This document shows positions 51,801 to 60,796 of a stretch of DNA of 64,000 nucleotides, one piece after another (position 1 is the stretch's first letter; each line of letters opens with the position of its first letter). The stretch covers positions 1-64,000 of the forward strand of contig CAVTZP010000003.1 of NCBI GenBank assembly GCA_963739245.1, given 5' to 3'. Source of the stretch: CAVTZP01 sp963739245. GTDB lineage: Bacteria; Chloroflexota; Dehalococcoidia; Dehalococcoidales; BS750m-G39. The notes beneath the pieces are model-generated. The model ran no database searches, was not told the origin of the DNA, and saw nothing but the letters and a program-made list of their open reading frames with translations. A program made the translations under genes and the position numbers.

Positions 51801-52460
51801 AGAAAATTGGCAGAGGTCATTGAGGCAGCACTGGGGGCAGAGGGGACGGGGGCGGCAGACCTTTTTACCCAGGCAGACCAGGAGGGCGTGGTATTCATTA
51901 AATAATTCGGCGTCGGGTGGCAGATGGCTCATAAAAAGGGTCTGATAGGCGACATAGCTATTTTTATCTGAAGCCAAGCCAATACGGCTGATAATGCGGC
52001 GGGTGTAAGCATCAATAACGAAGATTGGCTTATTGGCGGCATAAAGTATTATTGAATCGGCCGTCTCCTGCCCGATGCCCTGGACGGAGAGGAGCTGCTG
52101 GCGCAGGTCATCAATATTGCTGGCAAATAACCTATCAAGGTCGTCATCATAGTGATTACCCAGCCAGTAGGCAAAGGACTTGAGCTTTCGCGCCTTGGCA
52201 TTATAGTAACCGCAGGGGTGGACCAGGGTAGCAATCCTGGAGATGGGCAGGTCTTGCAGCGCCTGCGGAGACAGTGCCTTAGCTGAGCGGAGATTGGCGA
52301 TAGCCTTTTCCACATTGCCCCAGGCGGCGGACTGGGTGAGTATGGCACCGACTATCACCTCAAATGGCTCCTGTGCCGGCCACCAGTGCTGGGAACCATA
52401 GTGAGCTAAAAGTCGGCGATAAATATTGAGTAATGCCTGACCTATTGCTTGGCTATCCAT
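51774..52460 (-). CDS. Endonuclease III-like DNA glycosylase with Fe-S cluster
   Basis: A 228-residue HhH-GPD base-excision repair enzyme. The helix-hairpin-helix LLSVQGIGQETADSIILYA near residue 118 carries the usual loop, the catalytic Asp is in IFVIDAYTRRI near 142, and a C-terminal cluster motif CLGKKVCRPRPLCPQC spans residues about 195-211 with a last Cys in NDLC. The final residues (NLSPSAP) are encoded by the flanking repeat. It is last in the operon after trmO, overlapping its end by 19 bases. Confidence 0.9.
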   Translation of the reverse strand: MDSQAIGQALLNIYRRLLAHYGSQHWWPAQEPFEVIVGAILTQSAAWGNVEKAIANLRSAKALSPQALQDLPISRIATLVHPCGYYNAKARKLKSFAYWLGNHYDDDLDRLFASNIDDLRQQLLSVQGIGQETADSIILYAANKPIFVIDAYTRRIISRIGLASDKNSYVAYQTLFMSHLPPDAELFNEYHALLVCLGKKVCRPRPLCPQCCLNDLCQFSRNLSPSAP

Positions 52461-52876
52461 AAAGGCACTTTAGCATCGTCGGCTGAATCATACCCCGGAA
52501 GATAGGGCTTTATATCAATTACCGGTGTGCCATCAATGGCATCAAGCCCTTTAACCTTCAATACATTGGCTTGGCGCTCAAGGAGTCTAACTGTAGCCTG
52601 CCCCACGGGATTGGGGCGACTTGGTGAGCGCGTAGCAAAACGACCGACAAGTGGCAGTTCTGACTTGCCCATAGGATGAACCTTAAGTGGGAGTTGCTTA
52701 CCGGCCGGAAGCTGGTGCATCCAGTAGAGCACTATGATATGGGAGAACTCGTCAAGATTGTCCAGGGCTTCAGTCAAATTGCTATTAACTATGATTTCGG
52801 AAACGATTTCTCCCCAGCCATGCCGCATTGGTTGCTTGATTTTATTTCTAACCACGCCGATAGGCTTCAAGGTCAT
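52442..52876 (-). CDS. trmO: tRNA (t6A37)-N6-methyltransferase TrmO/TsaA
   Basis: A 144-residue protein of the TsaA/TrmO family, which methylates N6-threonylcarbamoyladenosine at tRNA position 37 using SAM. ATG 52876 (MTLKPIGVVRNKI) is preferred to a TTG upstream. Typical segments are GWGEIVSEI, LDEFSHIIVLYWMH, and VGRFATRSPSRPNPVGQATV near residue 80, followed by GLDAIDGTPVIDIKPYLP. Short forms of this length consist only of the catalytic barrel. Confidence 0.92.
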   Translation of the reverse strand: MTLKPIGVVRNKIKQPMRHGWGEIVSEIIVNSNLTEALDNLDEFSHIIVLYWMHQLPAGKQLPLKVHPMGKSELPLVGRFATRSPSRPNPVGQATVRLLERQANVLKVKGLDAIDGTPVIDIKPYLPGYDSADDAKVPLWIAKQ

Positions 52877-52892
52877 GATATCCAATGTATAG

Positions 52893-54137
52893 CTATTCCA
52901 GAGGGGCAAGGGTTAGGAGCTTTTTGGCAATCTTGGGATACTGGGCGATAAAGAGCAGTTCATCTTCAACCAGGGGCTTTTGTGCCTCGACGTTGGCATA
53001 TCTTACCAGCTCCAGAATCTCGTTTACCTCTTCCTTATTTTTGAAAGATATCGGCACCTTCATCTTACTCATAACATGGCTAAAGCCAGATACCCCACCA
53101 TACTCTCCGGTACAAATCTCTCTTCCCGTTTCCACCTGCTCCGGCTCACCCCGCCCCAGCTCCTCAAAGCCGTATAGCTCGTAGTTTTCCGGGTCCTTCA
53201 GTACGCCGTCAGCATGGATACCCGAGGCATGAGCAAAGGCATTTTCGCCAACACCCGGCTGATTTTTTGGAATCTCCACCTTAAAAGCATAGCTGGCAAA
53301 CTTGGCTATATTATATGCCTTTGATAAACGAATTGAACCAGCCAGCTGGTATTTCTCAGCAAACTTCTTTGACTTAGTCGCGGCCAAAATGGTAGCTACC
53401 AGGTCAGCGTTCCCCGCCCTCTCACCAACACCGTTGATGGTGGTATTGATATAAGCATCCTGCCCGCCATCTATAGCTCCCTTGGCTCCAGCGATAGAAT
53501 TGGCCACCGCCATCCCCAGGTCACCATGACAGTGAATCTCAATAGGTAGGCCAATATTTTTTGCCAGCACCTTGCTCGCCTCATAGATAGTGAAGGGGTT
53601 ATCATAACCAAGGGTATCACAGTATCTAAATCTATCCGCCCCATGCTCTTTGGCGGCAAGCCCGAACTTGACCAGGAAATCCTGGTCTGTCCTTGAGGCA
53701 TCCTCAGCATTAACACCAATGCTCTCGGCACCGCGTTCCCGAGCAGCGTCAACGGCCTCAACCATCTCTTTTATTATGTCATCCCTGGTTTTTCTCCCCT
53801 GGAACTTGCCCTGAATCATCTGGTCTGACGTAGATATGGAAAGGTTCAGGTGGCGGATTTTCGGTACCAGCTTAAACGCCATCTCAACATCGCTGGCGAT
53901 GGCTCTTATCCACCCCCCCAGCCGAATAGGTTTGAGCACTCCCATCTCCGCCAGCTCCAGGTTAGCCTCCAGATAATAGGATTCATGCCGGGTGGTGGGG
54001 AAGCCAAACTCGGATTGAAACACCCCCATCTCATTGAGGTAGATATTTATCATCGTCTTTTCCAGCTTGGACAGACCAAGCTTGGCGGTCTGTACCCCGT
54101 CCCGATTGGTTACGTCAAGAAGATAAATCTTGGGCAT
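52893..54137 (-). CDS. Homocitrate/isopropylmalate synthase-like (candidate Re-citrate synthase)
   Basis: A 414-residue HMGL/DRE-TIM protein that condenses acetyl-CoA with a 2-oxo acid. The metal and substrate motif LLDVTNRDGVQ is near residue 6, the His ligands in IEIHCHGDLGMAVANS near 198, and GVGERAGNADL near 236 matches the family signature. The C-terminal regulatory LeuA domain is missing, as in homocitrate and Re-citrate synthases. In Dehalococcoides and Clostridium kluyveri a protein of this type is the Re-citrate synthase. No leu or lys genes are nearby, so citrate formation for glutamate synthesis is a fair guess. Confidence 0.82.
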   Translation of the reverse strand: MPKIYLLDVTNRDGVQTAKLGLSKLEKTMINIYLNEMGVFQSEFGFPTTRHESYYLEANLELAEMGVLKPIRLGGWIRAIASDVEMAFKLVPKIRHLNLSISTSDQMIQGKFQGRKTRDDIIKEMVEAVDAARERGAESIGVNAEDASRTDQDFLVKFGLAAKEHGADRFRYCDTLGYDNPFTIYEASKVLAKNIGLPIEIHCHGDLGMAVANSIAGAKGAIDGGQDAYINTTINGVGERAGNADLVATILAATKSKKFAEKYQLAGSIRLSKAYNIAKFASYAFKVEIPKNQPGVGENAFAHASGIHADGVLKDPENYELYGFEELGRGEPEQVETGREICTGEYGGVSGFSHVMSKMKVPISFKNKEEVNEILELVRYANVEAQKPLVEDELLFIAQYPKIAKKLLTLAPLE

Positions 54138-54185
54138 AAATCTACTCCTGTGAAATTTAATAATAGCATATATTCCTTATCTCTA

Positions 54186-54312
54186 GCAACCTATCCCCCT
54201 TTAATTACCCCACGAAATCAGGATTTCGCGGGGACCCCTTTAGCTTTATGGGGTGACCTATCCCCCTGACCCCCTTCCCTTGCAAGGGAAGGGGGAGTGT
54301 GGTGAGGTTGTC
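54186..54312. repeat. Palindromic repeat copy H (reverse of G-type segment)
   Basis: Includes ACGAAATCAGGATTTCG hairpin, the segment CCCTTTTAGCTTTATGGGGTGACC, which matches the reverse complement of the GGTCACCATATAAAGCTAAA segment in G and I, and a CCCCCTTCCCTTG/CAAGGGAAGGGGG hairpin. Confidence 0.78.
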
Positions 54313-54350
54313 ATAAGGAATTCGGCTTATATTCAGCCGAGCCTATTTTA

Positions 54351-54359
54351 TGTTACAAT
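54351..54359 (+). promoter_or_regulatory. Extended -10 of the K+ channel gene
   Basis: TGT-TACAAT (54351-54359) directly abuts the ATG at 54360, so the transcript should begin near 54366 and the ATG at 54372 is the more likely functional start. Confidence 0.45.
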
Positions 54360-55373
54360 ATGTTTACGAACATGAACCCGATGCGAAGACTGCTCTGGGG
54401 TATATGTGCTCTTGTTGCTATCATAGCCATCGGGGTGACCGGTTATATGGTCATCGAGGGGTGGCCATTTCTTGATGCCCTCTATATGACCGTAACCACC
54501 ATAACCACCGTAGGCTTTGCTGAGGTTCACCCGCTCAGTCTTGCGGGGAAAATCTTCACCATCTTCCTGATTATCGGCGGTGTTGGCGGGGCACTGTATA
54601 TCTTAATGGCAACGGTGCAGTACATACTTGAGGGACAATTAGGCATCACCATGGGGAGGCGAAGAATGAAAGCTAAGATTGCCAAGCTGAAGGGACATTT
54701 TATCCTCTGCGGCTATGGGAGGGTGGGGCAGGAGATAGCTCGCACCTTTAGCGAGGAAAGGGTGCCCTTTGTCGTCATTGAAAATAATGAGGAGCGCGTG
54801 GCTAAGGTGGAGAATGATGGCTACCTCTGTCTGTTTGCCGATGCCACCAGCGATGAGGTGCTAAAGGAGGCCGGCATTGAGCGGGCTAATGTACTGGTAG
54901 CGGCGCTTGGGAGCGATGCCGATAACACCTATATCACCCTCTCGGCTCGGGGGCTGCAGCCGGACTTATTTATTGAAGCCCGCGGTAGTAGCGGGGAGGC
55001 CGAGGTCAAGCTAAAGAGGGCTGGTGCCGACCGCGTCATATCTCCCCATATCATTGGCGGTCACCGCATGGCGATGCTAGCCCTGCGCCCGGCAGTGGTT
55101 GACTTTATTGATACCGTAACCTATCGCCCCGGTCGGGAGTTACAGCTGGAAAATGTGGATATAGCCAGTAGCTCTCCCCTGGTCGGCCTGACCATGAGGG
55201 AGGTTCGAGGCCAGGTTGGAATCACTGTCCTGGCAATGAGGAAGAAAAGTGGTAAACTTCTGGCTAACCCACCGGAGGAAGAAGTTATTGAGGATGACGA
55301 TCGGCTGATTGTCATCGGCACCAAGAAGCGGCTGGCGGCTCTGGAAAGTATCTTTGAGGGAAAGAAAAAATGA
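54360..55373 (+). CDS. Potassium channel with TrkA/RCK domains
   Basis: A 337-residue two-helix ion channel with a cytoplasmic gating ring. Helices are at about residues 8-28 and 63-85; between them is the pore loop TTITTVGFAEVHPLS, whose filter reads TVGFA instead of the usual TVGYG. The TrkA-N (RCK) domain starts with ILCGYGRVGQEIARTF near 120 and the TrkA-C domain with SSPLVGLTMREV near 265. Such channels are gated by Ca2+, ligand or nucleotides. ATG 54360 or 54372 may be the start. Its stop overlaps the start of argC by four bases. Confidence 0.9.
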   Translation: MFTNMNPMRRLLWGICALVAIIAIGVTGYMVIEGWPFLDALYMTVTTITTVGFAEVHPLSLAGKIFTIFLIIGGVGGALYILMATVQYILEGQLGITMGRRRMKAKIAKLKGHFILCGYGRVGQEIARTFSEERVPFVVIENNEERVAKVENDGYLCLFADATSDEVLKEAGIERANVLVAALGSDADNTYITLSARGLQPDLFIEARGSSGEAEVKLKRAGADRVISPHIIGGHRMAMLALRPAVVDFIDTVTYRPGRELQLENVDIASSSPLVGLTMREVRGQVGITVLAMRKKSGKLLANPPEEEVIEDDDRLIVIGTKKRLAALESIFEGKKK

Positions 55374-56386
55374 AAGTAGGCATTATTAATGTTACTGGCT
55401 ATACCGGCGTTGAGCTGGCAAGATTGCTTTCTCAGCACCCCAAGGTAAAGCTCACCTCGGTTACCGGGCGGAGTGCTGCCGGGCAGAAACTAGGCGCCGT
55501 CTTCCCCCACCTGGCTGGTCTAGACCTGACTATTGACGCCGAGCTGGGGGATGTGGAACTGGTCTTCTCCGCCATGCCACACAAGGAAAGCGCCAAAGAG
55601 GTCATACCATTGCTGGAGCGGGGTATCAAGGTAGTGGATATTAGCGCCGATTTCAGACTAAAAGAAGCCTCAGAATACCAGAGCTGGTACGGTTTCACTC
55701 ACCCCGCTCCCAAGCTACTGGGAAAAGCGGTTTATGGTCTGACCGAGCTATACCGAGCCCAAATTGCCTCAGCGCAACTGGTAGCTAACCCCGGCTGCTA
55801 CCCCACCGCCGCTATCCTGGCTTTAGCCCCGGCGGTAAAGGCAGGACTGGTTGAGCTAGATATTATTATTGATAGCAAATCGGGCGTATCCGGGGCGGGC
55901 AGAACCCTAAGCCTGCCAACGCACTTCACCGAAGCTAATGAAGACGTCACTGCCTATGCCCTGAAGGGACACCGCCACCTGCCGGAGATTACCCAGGAGC
56001 TAAAAGAGCTTTCCGGGGGAAGGTCGCTCTCGGTTACCTTTGTCCCCCACCTCGTGCCCATGACCAGGGGGATACTTACCACCGGCTATGCCCCTCTAGT
56101 TTCGGGCAAAACGGGAGAAAAACAGCTAAAGGAGCTCTACCGGGACTTCTACAAAGACGAGCCCTTCGTCCGGGTAGTTGACTCCCCACCCCACACCAAG
56201 CATACCCTGGGCAGTAATTTCTGCCTGGTTTACCCCACCATTGACCAGAGGGCGGGGAGGCTGGTAGTTATCAGCTGTATTGATAACCTCATCAAGGGGG
56301 GAAGCGGGCAAGCCGTCCAGAATATGAACCTCATGCTCGGCCTGCCGGAGACAACCGGTTTAGAGGCGCTGGCGATTTACCCCTAA
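55370..56386 (+). CDS. argC: N-acetyl-gamma-glutamyl-phosphate reductase
   Basis: A 338-residue NADPH-dependent enzyme of arginine synthesis, reducing N-acetylglutamyl phosphate to the semialdehyde. The N-terminal NADP-binding GIINVTGYTGVELARLL, the catalytic Cys in VANPGCYPTAAILAL near residue 140, and the FVPHLVPMTRGIL segment near 222 are standard. It stands apart from other arg genes and is coupled to the channel gene by an ATGA overlap. Confidence 0.96.
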   Translation: MKVGIINVTGYTGVELARLLSQHPKVKLTSVTGRSAAGQKLGAVFPHLAGLDLTIDAELGDVELVFSAMPHKESAKEVIPLLERGIKVVDISADFRLKEASEYQSWYGFTHPAPKLLGKAVYGLTELYRAQIASAQLVANPGCYPTAAILALAPAVKAGLVELDIIIDSKSGVSGAGRTLSLPTHFTEANEDVTAYALKGHRHLPEITQELKELSGGRSLSVTFVPHLVPMTRGILTTGYAPLVSGKTGEKQLKELYRDFYKDEPFVRVVDSPPHTKHTLGSNFCLVYPTIDQRAGRLVVISCIDNLIKGGSGQAVQNMNLMLGLPETTGLEALAIYP

Positions 56387-56387
56387 A

Positions 56388-56428
56388 ACAAAAACCCCCC
56401 TCCTCCCTGAGATAGAGAAGAGGGGGAT
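56388..56428 (-). terminator. hppA rho-independent terminator
   Basis: On the minus strand CCCCCTC and GAGGGGG form a stem (56420-56426 with 56396-56402), followed by TTTTTGTTTT. It lies just beyond the hppA stop and close to the convergent argC end. Confidence 0.65.
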
Positions 56429-56448
56429 TCTATTTGTCTGTCAGCTAA

Positions 56449-58602
56449 TTATACGACTATAAACAGGGGACACATCACCAGGGTAATGGTGGCGAGGAGC
56501 TTGACCAGGACATGGAGTGAAGGCCCCGCGGTATCCTTGAGCGGGTCGCCAAGGGTATCGCCAACCACCGCCGCCTGATGGGCAAATGACTTCTTGCCCA
56601 GGACGTTACCCTGTTCATCCTTGAGTTGGCCGTCCTCAATATACTTCTTGGCGTTATCCCAGGCGCCACCGCCGTTATTCATAAATGACGCCATCATAAT
56701 GCCGGTGATGGTGCCCACCATCAGCACAGCGGCAACGACCATAGCGGCATCATAGCCGGGGATGAAGCGGAAGACGACGCCGATGACCACCGGCGCCAGA
56801 ACCACCAGTAGACCCGGTTTTATCATTTCCCTCAGTCCGGCACGGGTGGTGATATCCACCGCCTTGCCATAGTCCGGCTGGTGCGGATGCTTCGGGTCCC
56901 TGGGGTTGAGGATTTCCGGGTCAGCGCGGAACTGGCGGCGGACTTCCTCAATAATCTTGGAGGCGGTCTTGCCAACAGCCTTAATTGCCCAGGCGCTGAA
57001 GAGATAAACAATCATGCAGGCGAGCAGGGCGCCGACGAAGACCTCAATACGAGCAATGTTGACGATATTATACTGGCCGCTTTCGCCAAACTTGAGGAAA
57101 GAAACCCTATCCAGATAAGCCTGGAAGAGGAGGAAGGCGGCAAGCCCGGCCGAGACCATAGCGTAGCCCTTGGTCAGGGCTTTAGTCGTGTTGCCCACGG
57201 CATCCAGACGGTCAGTCACCTTGCGAACTGCCGGTCCGGCACCAGCCATCTCGTTGATGCCGTTGGCATTATCAGTAATAGGACCGAAGGTGTCCATAGA
57301 CAGTACATAGGGGCAGGTCATCAGCATGCCCATCGTCGCCACCGCCGTGCCGAAGGCGCCGGCACCATGGACGCCGCTCATATCGCCCATCCAGAAGGAG
57401 AGGAGGAGAGCGATACCGATGATAAGCGCCGTGGGGAGGGTAGTCGAAAAACCGACCGACATACCCATGATAATGTTGGTGGCGGGGCCAGTCTTGGAGG
57501 CTTCGGCAATCTCACGCACCGGCTTGTAGCGCCACTCGGTATAGTACTGGGTTATAAAGACGATGACGATGCTGGCAATGATGCCGATACATCCGGCGCC
57601 GAAGAGCCACCAGTTATGCAGCATATAGTAAACCGTGATGGCCAGACCGACCACTGATAAAGCGATAGACACGAAGTAGCCGCGGTTAAGGGCGCTCATG
57701 GCATTCTCGTTCTCTTTAGCCCGCACGCAGAGGAGACCAATCATGCTGGCGAGCATGCCGAAACCACGGACGCAGAGCGGGAACAGTATCCAGGCGATGT
57801 TCTTGGTAGCGACATAAGCGGCAATACCAAGTATCATGGCGCCGATGTTCTCCGCAGCCGTGGATTCAAATAGGTCAGCGCCACGGCCAGCGCAGTCGCC
57901 GACATTGTCGCCAACGAGGTCAGCAATGACGGCGGGGTTGCGCGGGTCATCTTCCGGAATACCGGACTCAACCTTACCGACAAGGTCAGCGCCAACATCA
58001 GCGGCCTTGGTATAGATACCGCCGCCGAGCTGGGCAAAGAGGGCAACGAAGCTGGCACCGAAGCCAAAACCGACGATAAGATGGGGCGAGATCTCCGGCG
58101 TGCTCGCGCCACCATAGGCGAAGAAGATAACGGTAACACCGATGAGGGATAGCGCCGTGATAAGAAAACCGGAGACGGCGCCGCCGCGAAGTGCCACATT
58201 GACCGCCTCAGTAAGGCTCTTCTGGGCAGCGGCGGCACAGCGGACATTTGCTCTTACCGCAATGTACATGCCGATGAAACCGGCAAGCCCGGAGCAGAAA
58301 GCCCCAACAAGGAAAGCGACCGCAGTGCGCCAGCCGATGGCAAGCGCACTCATGCCTTTTACTTCAGTACCGCCCAAAACACCCACCAGAACACCAATGA
58401 TGATAGCAATCGCTACTGAAAAGATAGCGATGGTGCTATACTGACGCTTCAAGAAAGCCCAAGCACCTCGAAAGATGATATCTCCTATCTCTTTCATCTT
58501 GGGCGTGCCCATGGGACGCCTAAGCACGTTCCGGGCAAGTAGTATGGCAAAGATGACGGCAATTACCCCCGCCGTCGGCACAACCCAAAAAATTCCTGGC
58601 AT
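56449..58602 (-). CDS. hppA: Membrane-bound proton-pumping pyrophosphatase
   Basis: A 717-residue integral membrane enzyme that pumps ions using pyrophosphate energy. ATG 58602 with GGGGGGAAT before it is chosen over a longer frame. The pyrophosphate-binding DLVGDNVGDCAGRGADLFES (seen as DNVGDCAG near residue 225) is intact. The discriminating segment reads NTTKALTKGYA: the Lys at this position marks the K+-independent class, known to be H+ pumps. Late motifs NNGGGAWDNAKKYIEDG and DTLGDPLKDTAGP complete the active site. Promoter and terminator suggest a single-gene unit. It could recover energy from biosynthetic PPi. Confidence 0.96.
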   Translation of the reverse strand: MPGIFWVVPTAGVIAVIFAILLARNVLRRPMGTPKMKEIGDIIFRGAWAFLKRQYSTIAIFSVAIAIIIGVLVGVLGGTEVKGMSALAIGWRTAVAFLVGAFCSGLAGFIGMYIAVRANVRCAAAAQKSLTEAVNVALRGGAVSGFLITALSLIGVTVIFFAYGGASTPEISPHLIVGFGFGASFVALFAQLGGGIYTKAADVGADLVGKVESGIPEDDPRNPAVIADLVGDNVGDCAGRGADLFESTAAENIGAMILGIAAYVATKNIAWILFPLCVRGFGMLASMIGLLCVRAKENENAMSALNRGYFVSIALSVVGLAITVYYMLHNWWLFGAGCIGIIASIVIVFITQYYTEWRYKPVREIAEASKTGPATNIIMGMSVGFSTTLPTALIIGIALLLSFWMGDMSGVHGAGAFGTAVATMGMLMTCPYVLSMDTFGPITDNANGINEMAGAGPAVRKVTDRLDAVGNTTKALTKGYAMVSAGLAAFLLFQAYLDRVSFLKFGESGQYNIVNIARIEVFVGALLACMIVYLFSAWAIKAVGKTASKIIEEVRRQFRADPEILNPRDPKHPHQPDYGKAVDITTRAGLREMIKPGLLVVLAPVVIGVVFRFIPGYDAAMVVAAVLMVGTITGIMMASFMNNGGGAWDNAKKYIEDGQLKDEQGNVLGKKSFAHQAAVVGDTLGDPLKDTAGPSLHVLVKLLATITLVMCPLFIVV

Positions 58603-58632
58603 ATTCCCCCCCTTTAGTAAATAATCGCCAAG

Positions 58633-58661
58633 ATTATACCACAGCAATTCGGTAAGAACAA
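58633..58661 (-). promoter_or_regulatory. hppA promoter
   Basis: TTGTTC (58661-58656), 17 bases, TATAAT (58638-58633) on the minus strand; leader of about 24 bases with a ribosome site. Confidence 0.65.
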
Positions 58662-58666
58662 AGACA

Positions 58667-58695
58667 TTGCCTCTTCAGTTTGGCTCTGTTATGCT
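58667..58695 (+). promoter_or_regulatory. MFS gene promoter
   Basis: TTGCCT at 58667-58672, 17 bases, TATGCT at 58690-58695. The predicted transcript begins near 58702, so translation must start at or after GTG 58710. It lies back to back with the hppA promoter. Confidence 0.5.
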
Positions 58696-58709
58696 TGACT
58701 AGAGAGACC

Positions 58710-59972
58710 GTGAGCAGTAACCACTTCCGCCGTACAGATTACATCAAGATTAGCATCTTCGGCTTTGCCATAGCGGCTCTCTGGGGCAGCCTACATACCA
58801 TTATTCTGCCGCTGCGACTACTGGACTTTGTTGCCGAGTCAGAAAAGAACACCTACCTCGGGCTACTTACCTTTACTGGCTTAATTGTGGCAATGATAGT
58901 CCAGCCGATAGTCGGCGCCATCAGCGACCGCTCCAGTTTCAGCTGGGGGCGGCGCCGACCCTACATCCTGCTCGGCACAATACTGGCAATGCTCTTACTA
59001 CCTGGAATCGGCGCCGCTGGCAGCTACCTGGCTATTTTCGCCATCTATTGTCTATTGCAGATTAGCGGTAATATAGCCCACAGTCCGTATCAGGCATTTA
59101 TTCCCGACCTTGTGCCGGAGACAAAGAGGGGGCTAGCCTCAGGGGTAAAGAGTCTACTGGAAATATTGGGCGGGGTCGCCCTCCTATATCCGGTAGCCCT
59201 GTTTATGGACCGCTACTCCACCGGCGAGGGGGGCTTCTGGCTATGGCTGGCTCTGGCGGCACTGGCTTTTGTCCTGCTGGTGGCGATGGCTATAACCGTG
59301 TTAACCGTTAGGGAGCAACCCGGACGTGGCACTCAACTGCCGTTACTATCCACCCTGAGCCGAAGCTTCAAGATTGATGTCAGGGCAAACCGCGACCTTA
59401 TCTGGTTTCTTTTCTCCCGCCTCCTCTTCTTTATCGCCTTCATCGCCCTGCAGACCTTTGCCTTATACTTCCTACGGGACGTTGCTGGCGTAGCCAGTCC
59501 GGCGGCAGCTGCGGCAAGATTCTCAATAGTGGCGGTTGCTGGCATGCTAGCTTCAGTCTACCCTGCCGGGCGCATCTCGGATAGAGTGGGGCGCCGACCC
59601 ATTGTCATCTCTTCCGGGCTCATTGGTGCTCTGGGCGCTGGCCTGTTATTCTTCTTTCCCACGAGCTACCAAGTGATAATGTTCAGCGGTGGGCTTCTAG
59701 GAATCTCATTCGGCGCTTTTATGAGCACCAACTGGGCTTTAGCTACCGATTTGGTGGCTAAGGGCGAAGAGGCAAGATACCTCGGCCTGATTAATCTGGC
59801 TACTGCCGGCGGTAGCGCCCTAGCCCGCCTCATCGGACCAATAATTGACTCGGTTAATGCCTATAGCCCGGGGCGGGGCTACTCAGCCATGCTTGCTATT
59901 TGCTTTATCTGCTTTATCACTGGTTCACTGCTGCTGATTAAAATTAAGGGCAAATCAACCAAAGTAGGGTAG
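58710..59972 (+). CDS. MFS transporter (GPH/SLC45-like)
   Basis: A 420-residue, twelve-helix major facilitator transporter. The first half has the loop motif SDRSSFSWGRRRPYILLG near residue 75, very like sugar-cation symporters of the SLC45/GPH type, and the second half repeats SDRVGRRPIVISSG near 295. The start is placed at GTG 58710 because the promoter lies over the upstream TTG. The substrate could be a sugar or glycoside. It is divergent from hppA and convergent with the VTT gene, with an 18-base overlap. Confidence 0.85.
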   Translation: MSSNHFRRTDYIKISIFGFAIAALWGSLHTIILPLRLLDFVAESEKNTYLGLLTFTGLIVAMIVQPIVGAISDRSSFSWGRRRPYILLGTILAMLLLPGIGAAGSYLAIFAIYCLLQISGNIAHSPYQAFIPDLVPETKRGLASGVKSLLEILGGVALLYPVALFMDRYSTGEGGFWLWLALAALAFVLLVAMAITVLTVREQPGRGTQLPLLSTLSRSFKIDVRANRDLIWFLFSRLLFFIAFIALQTFALYFLRDVAGVASPAAAAARFSIVAVAGMLASVYPAGRISDRVGRRPIVISSGLIGALGAGLLFFFPTSYQVIMFSGGLLGISFGAFMSTNWALATDLVAKGEEARYLGLINLATAGGSALARLIGPIIDSVNAYSPGRGYSAMLAICFICFITGSLLLIKIKGKSTKVG

Positions 59973-60554
59973 CACCATATGCCATCCCAGGGCAGCCAAC
60001 ACGATAAAAACTACATATAATATGGTCCGGCCCAACCAGCAGACAAGAACAAACTTCCATAAGGGGAAGCGAAGGGCGCCGGCAGCCAGACCAACAAGGT
60101 CAAAGAATAGAGGCACCAGGGCAAAAATAAAGATAGCTAAAACCCCCCATTTCTTCACCCATCCAACCAACCGCCAATAGAGCTTATTATTTTCAATAAT
60201 GCCACGCCCGCTGTAGCCAGCCATATAACCCGTCAGCTCACCAATAGCTGCCCCAACGCCACCAACCACCCCGACCATAACCAGACCAGCTAAGCCAACA
60301 TCCAGGTAGAAGAAGATGCCCAAGCCAGTAAGTATGGGAAGGACGATGCCGGGTAAGAGAATAGAGGCATTTCCAATCAGGCTAATCAGAAAGGCACCAA
60401 AATAGCCGTAACCTTTCAGTCTGGCAATTAGCTCCGGATTACGCCCAAAGAAAAAGAGAGCCACACTAATAGCCAAGACAAGGATTAAGGCCAGAAGGGG
60501 GATAAGCCTCTTCTTCAGCCAGGCTTTCTGGTTGCCCGTTAGCTTGTTCACCAT
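59955..60554 (-). CDS. VTT/DedA-like membrane protein
   Basis: A 199-residue membrane protein of the SNARE-associated (VTT) fold. It has five or six helices with the typical GYFGAFLISLIGNASILLPG re-entrant segment near residue 48 and GELTGYMAGYSGRG near 105. Family members act as lipid scramblases or in membrane homeostasis. ATG 60554 is likely, although GTG 60569 is possible. The gene runs into the MFS gene. Confidence 0.8.
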   Translation of the reverse strand: MVNKLTGNQKAWLKKRLIPLLALILVLAISVALFFFGRNPELIARLKGYGYFGAFLISLIGNASILLPGIVLPILTGLGIFFYLDVGLAGLVMVGVVGGVGAAIGELTGYMAGYSGRGIIENNKLYWRLVGWVKKWGVLAIFIFALVPLFFDLVGLAAGALRFPLWKFVLVCWLGRTILYVVFIVLAALGWHMVLPYFG

Positions 60555-60595
60555 GTAATATTGTAACACACGGGAGGCTAAGTTTGTCCCCGATG

Positions 60596-60624
60596 TTGTC
60601 GGCTAAGCCGGTCTTTGCTATACT
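60596..60624 (+). promoter_or_regulatory. tRNA-Glu promoter
   Basis: TTGTCG at 60596-60601, 17 bases, TATACT at 60619-60624, ending 10 bases before the tRNA. Confidence 0.6.
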
Positions 60625-60634
60625 TTAAAGGCGC

Positions 60635-60707
60635 GCCCCCATCGTCTAGTGGCCTAGGACACCGGCCTTTCAAGCCGGTAACAGGGATTCGAATTCCCTT
60701 GGGGGCA
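60635..60707 (+). tRNA. tRNA-Glu (anticodon TTC)
   Basis: Acceptor GCCCCCA pairs with TGGGGGC, the anticodon loop reads CTTTCAA with TTC, and the T-arm has GGATTCGAATTCC. The discriminator A at 60707 is followed by TTC, so CCA is not encoded, unlike the other two tRNAs here. Confidence 0.96.
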
Positions 60708-60796
60708 TTCAAATCCGCCCTCCGGAGGGGGAGATGCCAAGGAGCGCTTATATGATGGGGAATCGGGTGTAGAATAAACCTGACTGAGGTTGGCAA

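Noticed and set aside
56881..57657. 258-codon plus-strand open frame inside hppA
   Set aside because: It is a shadow of the highly conserved pyrophosphatase gene; composition is polar and without domains.
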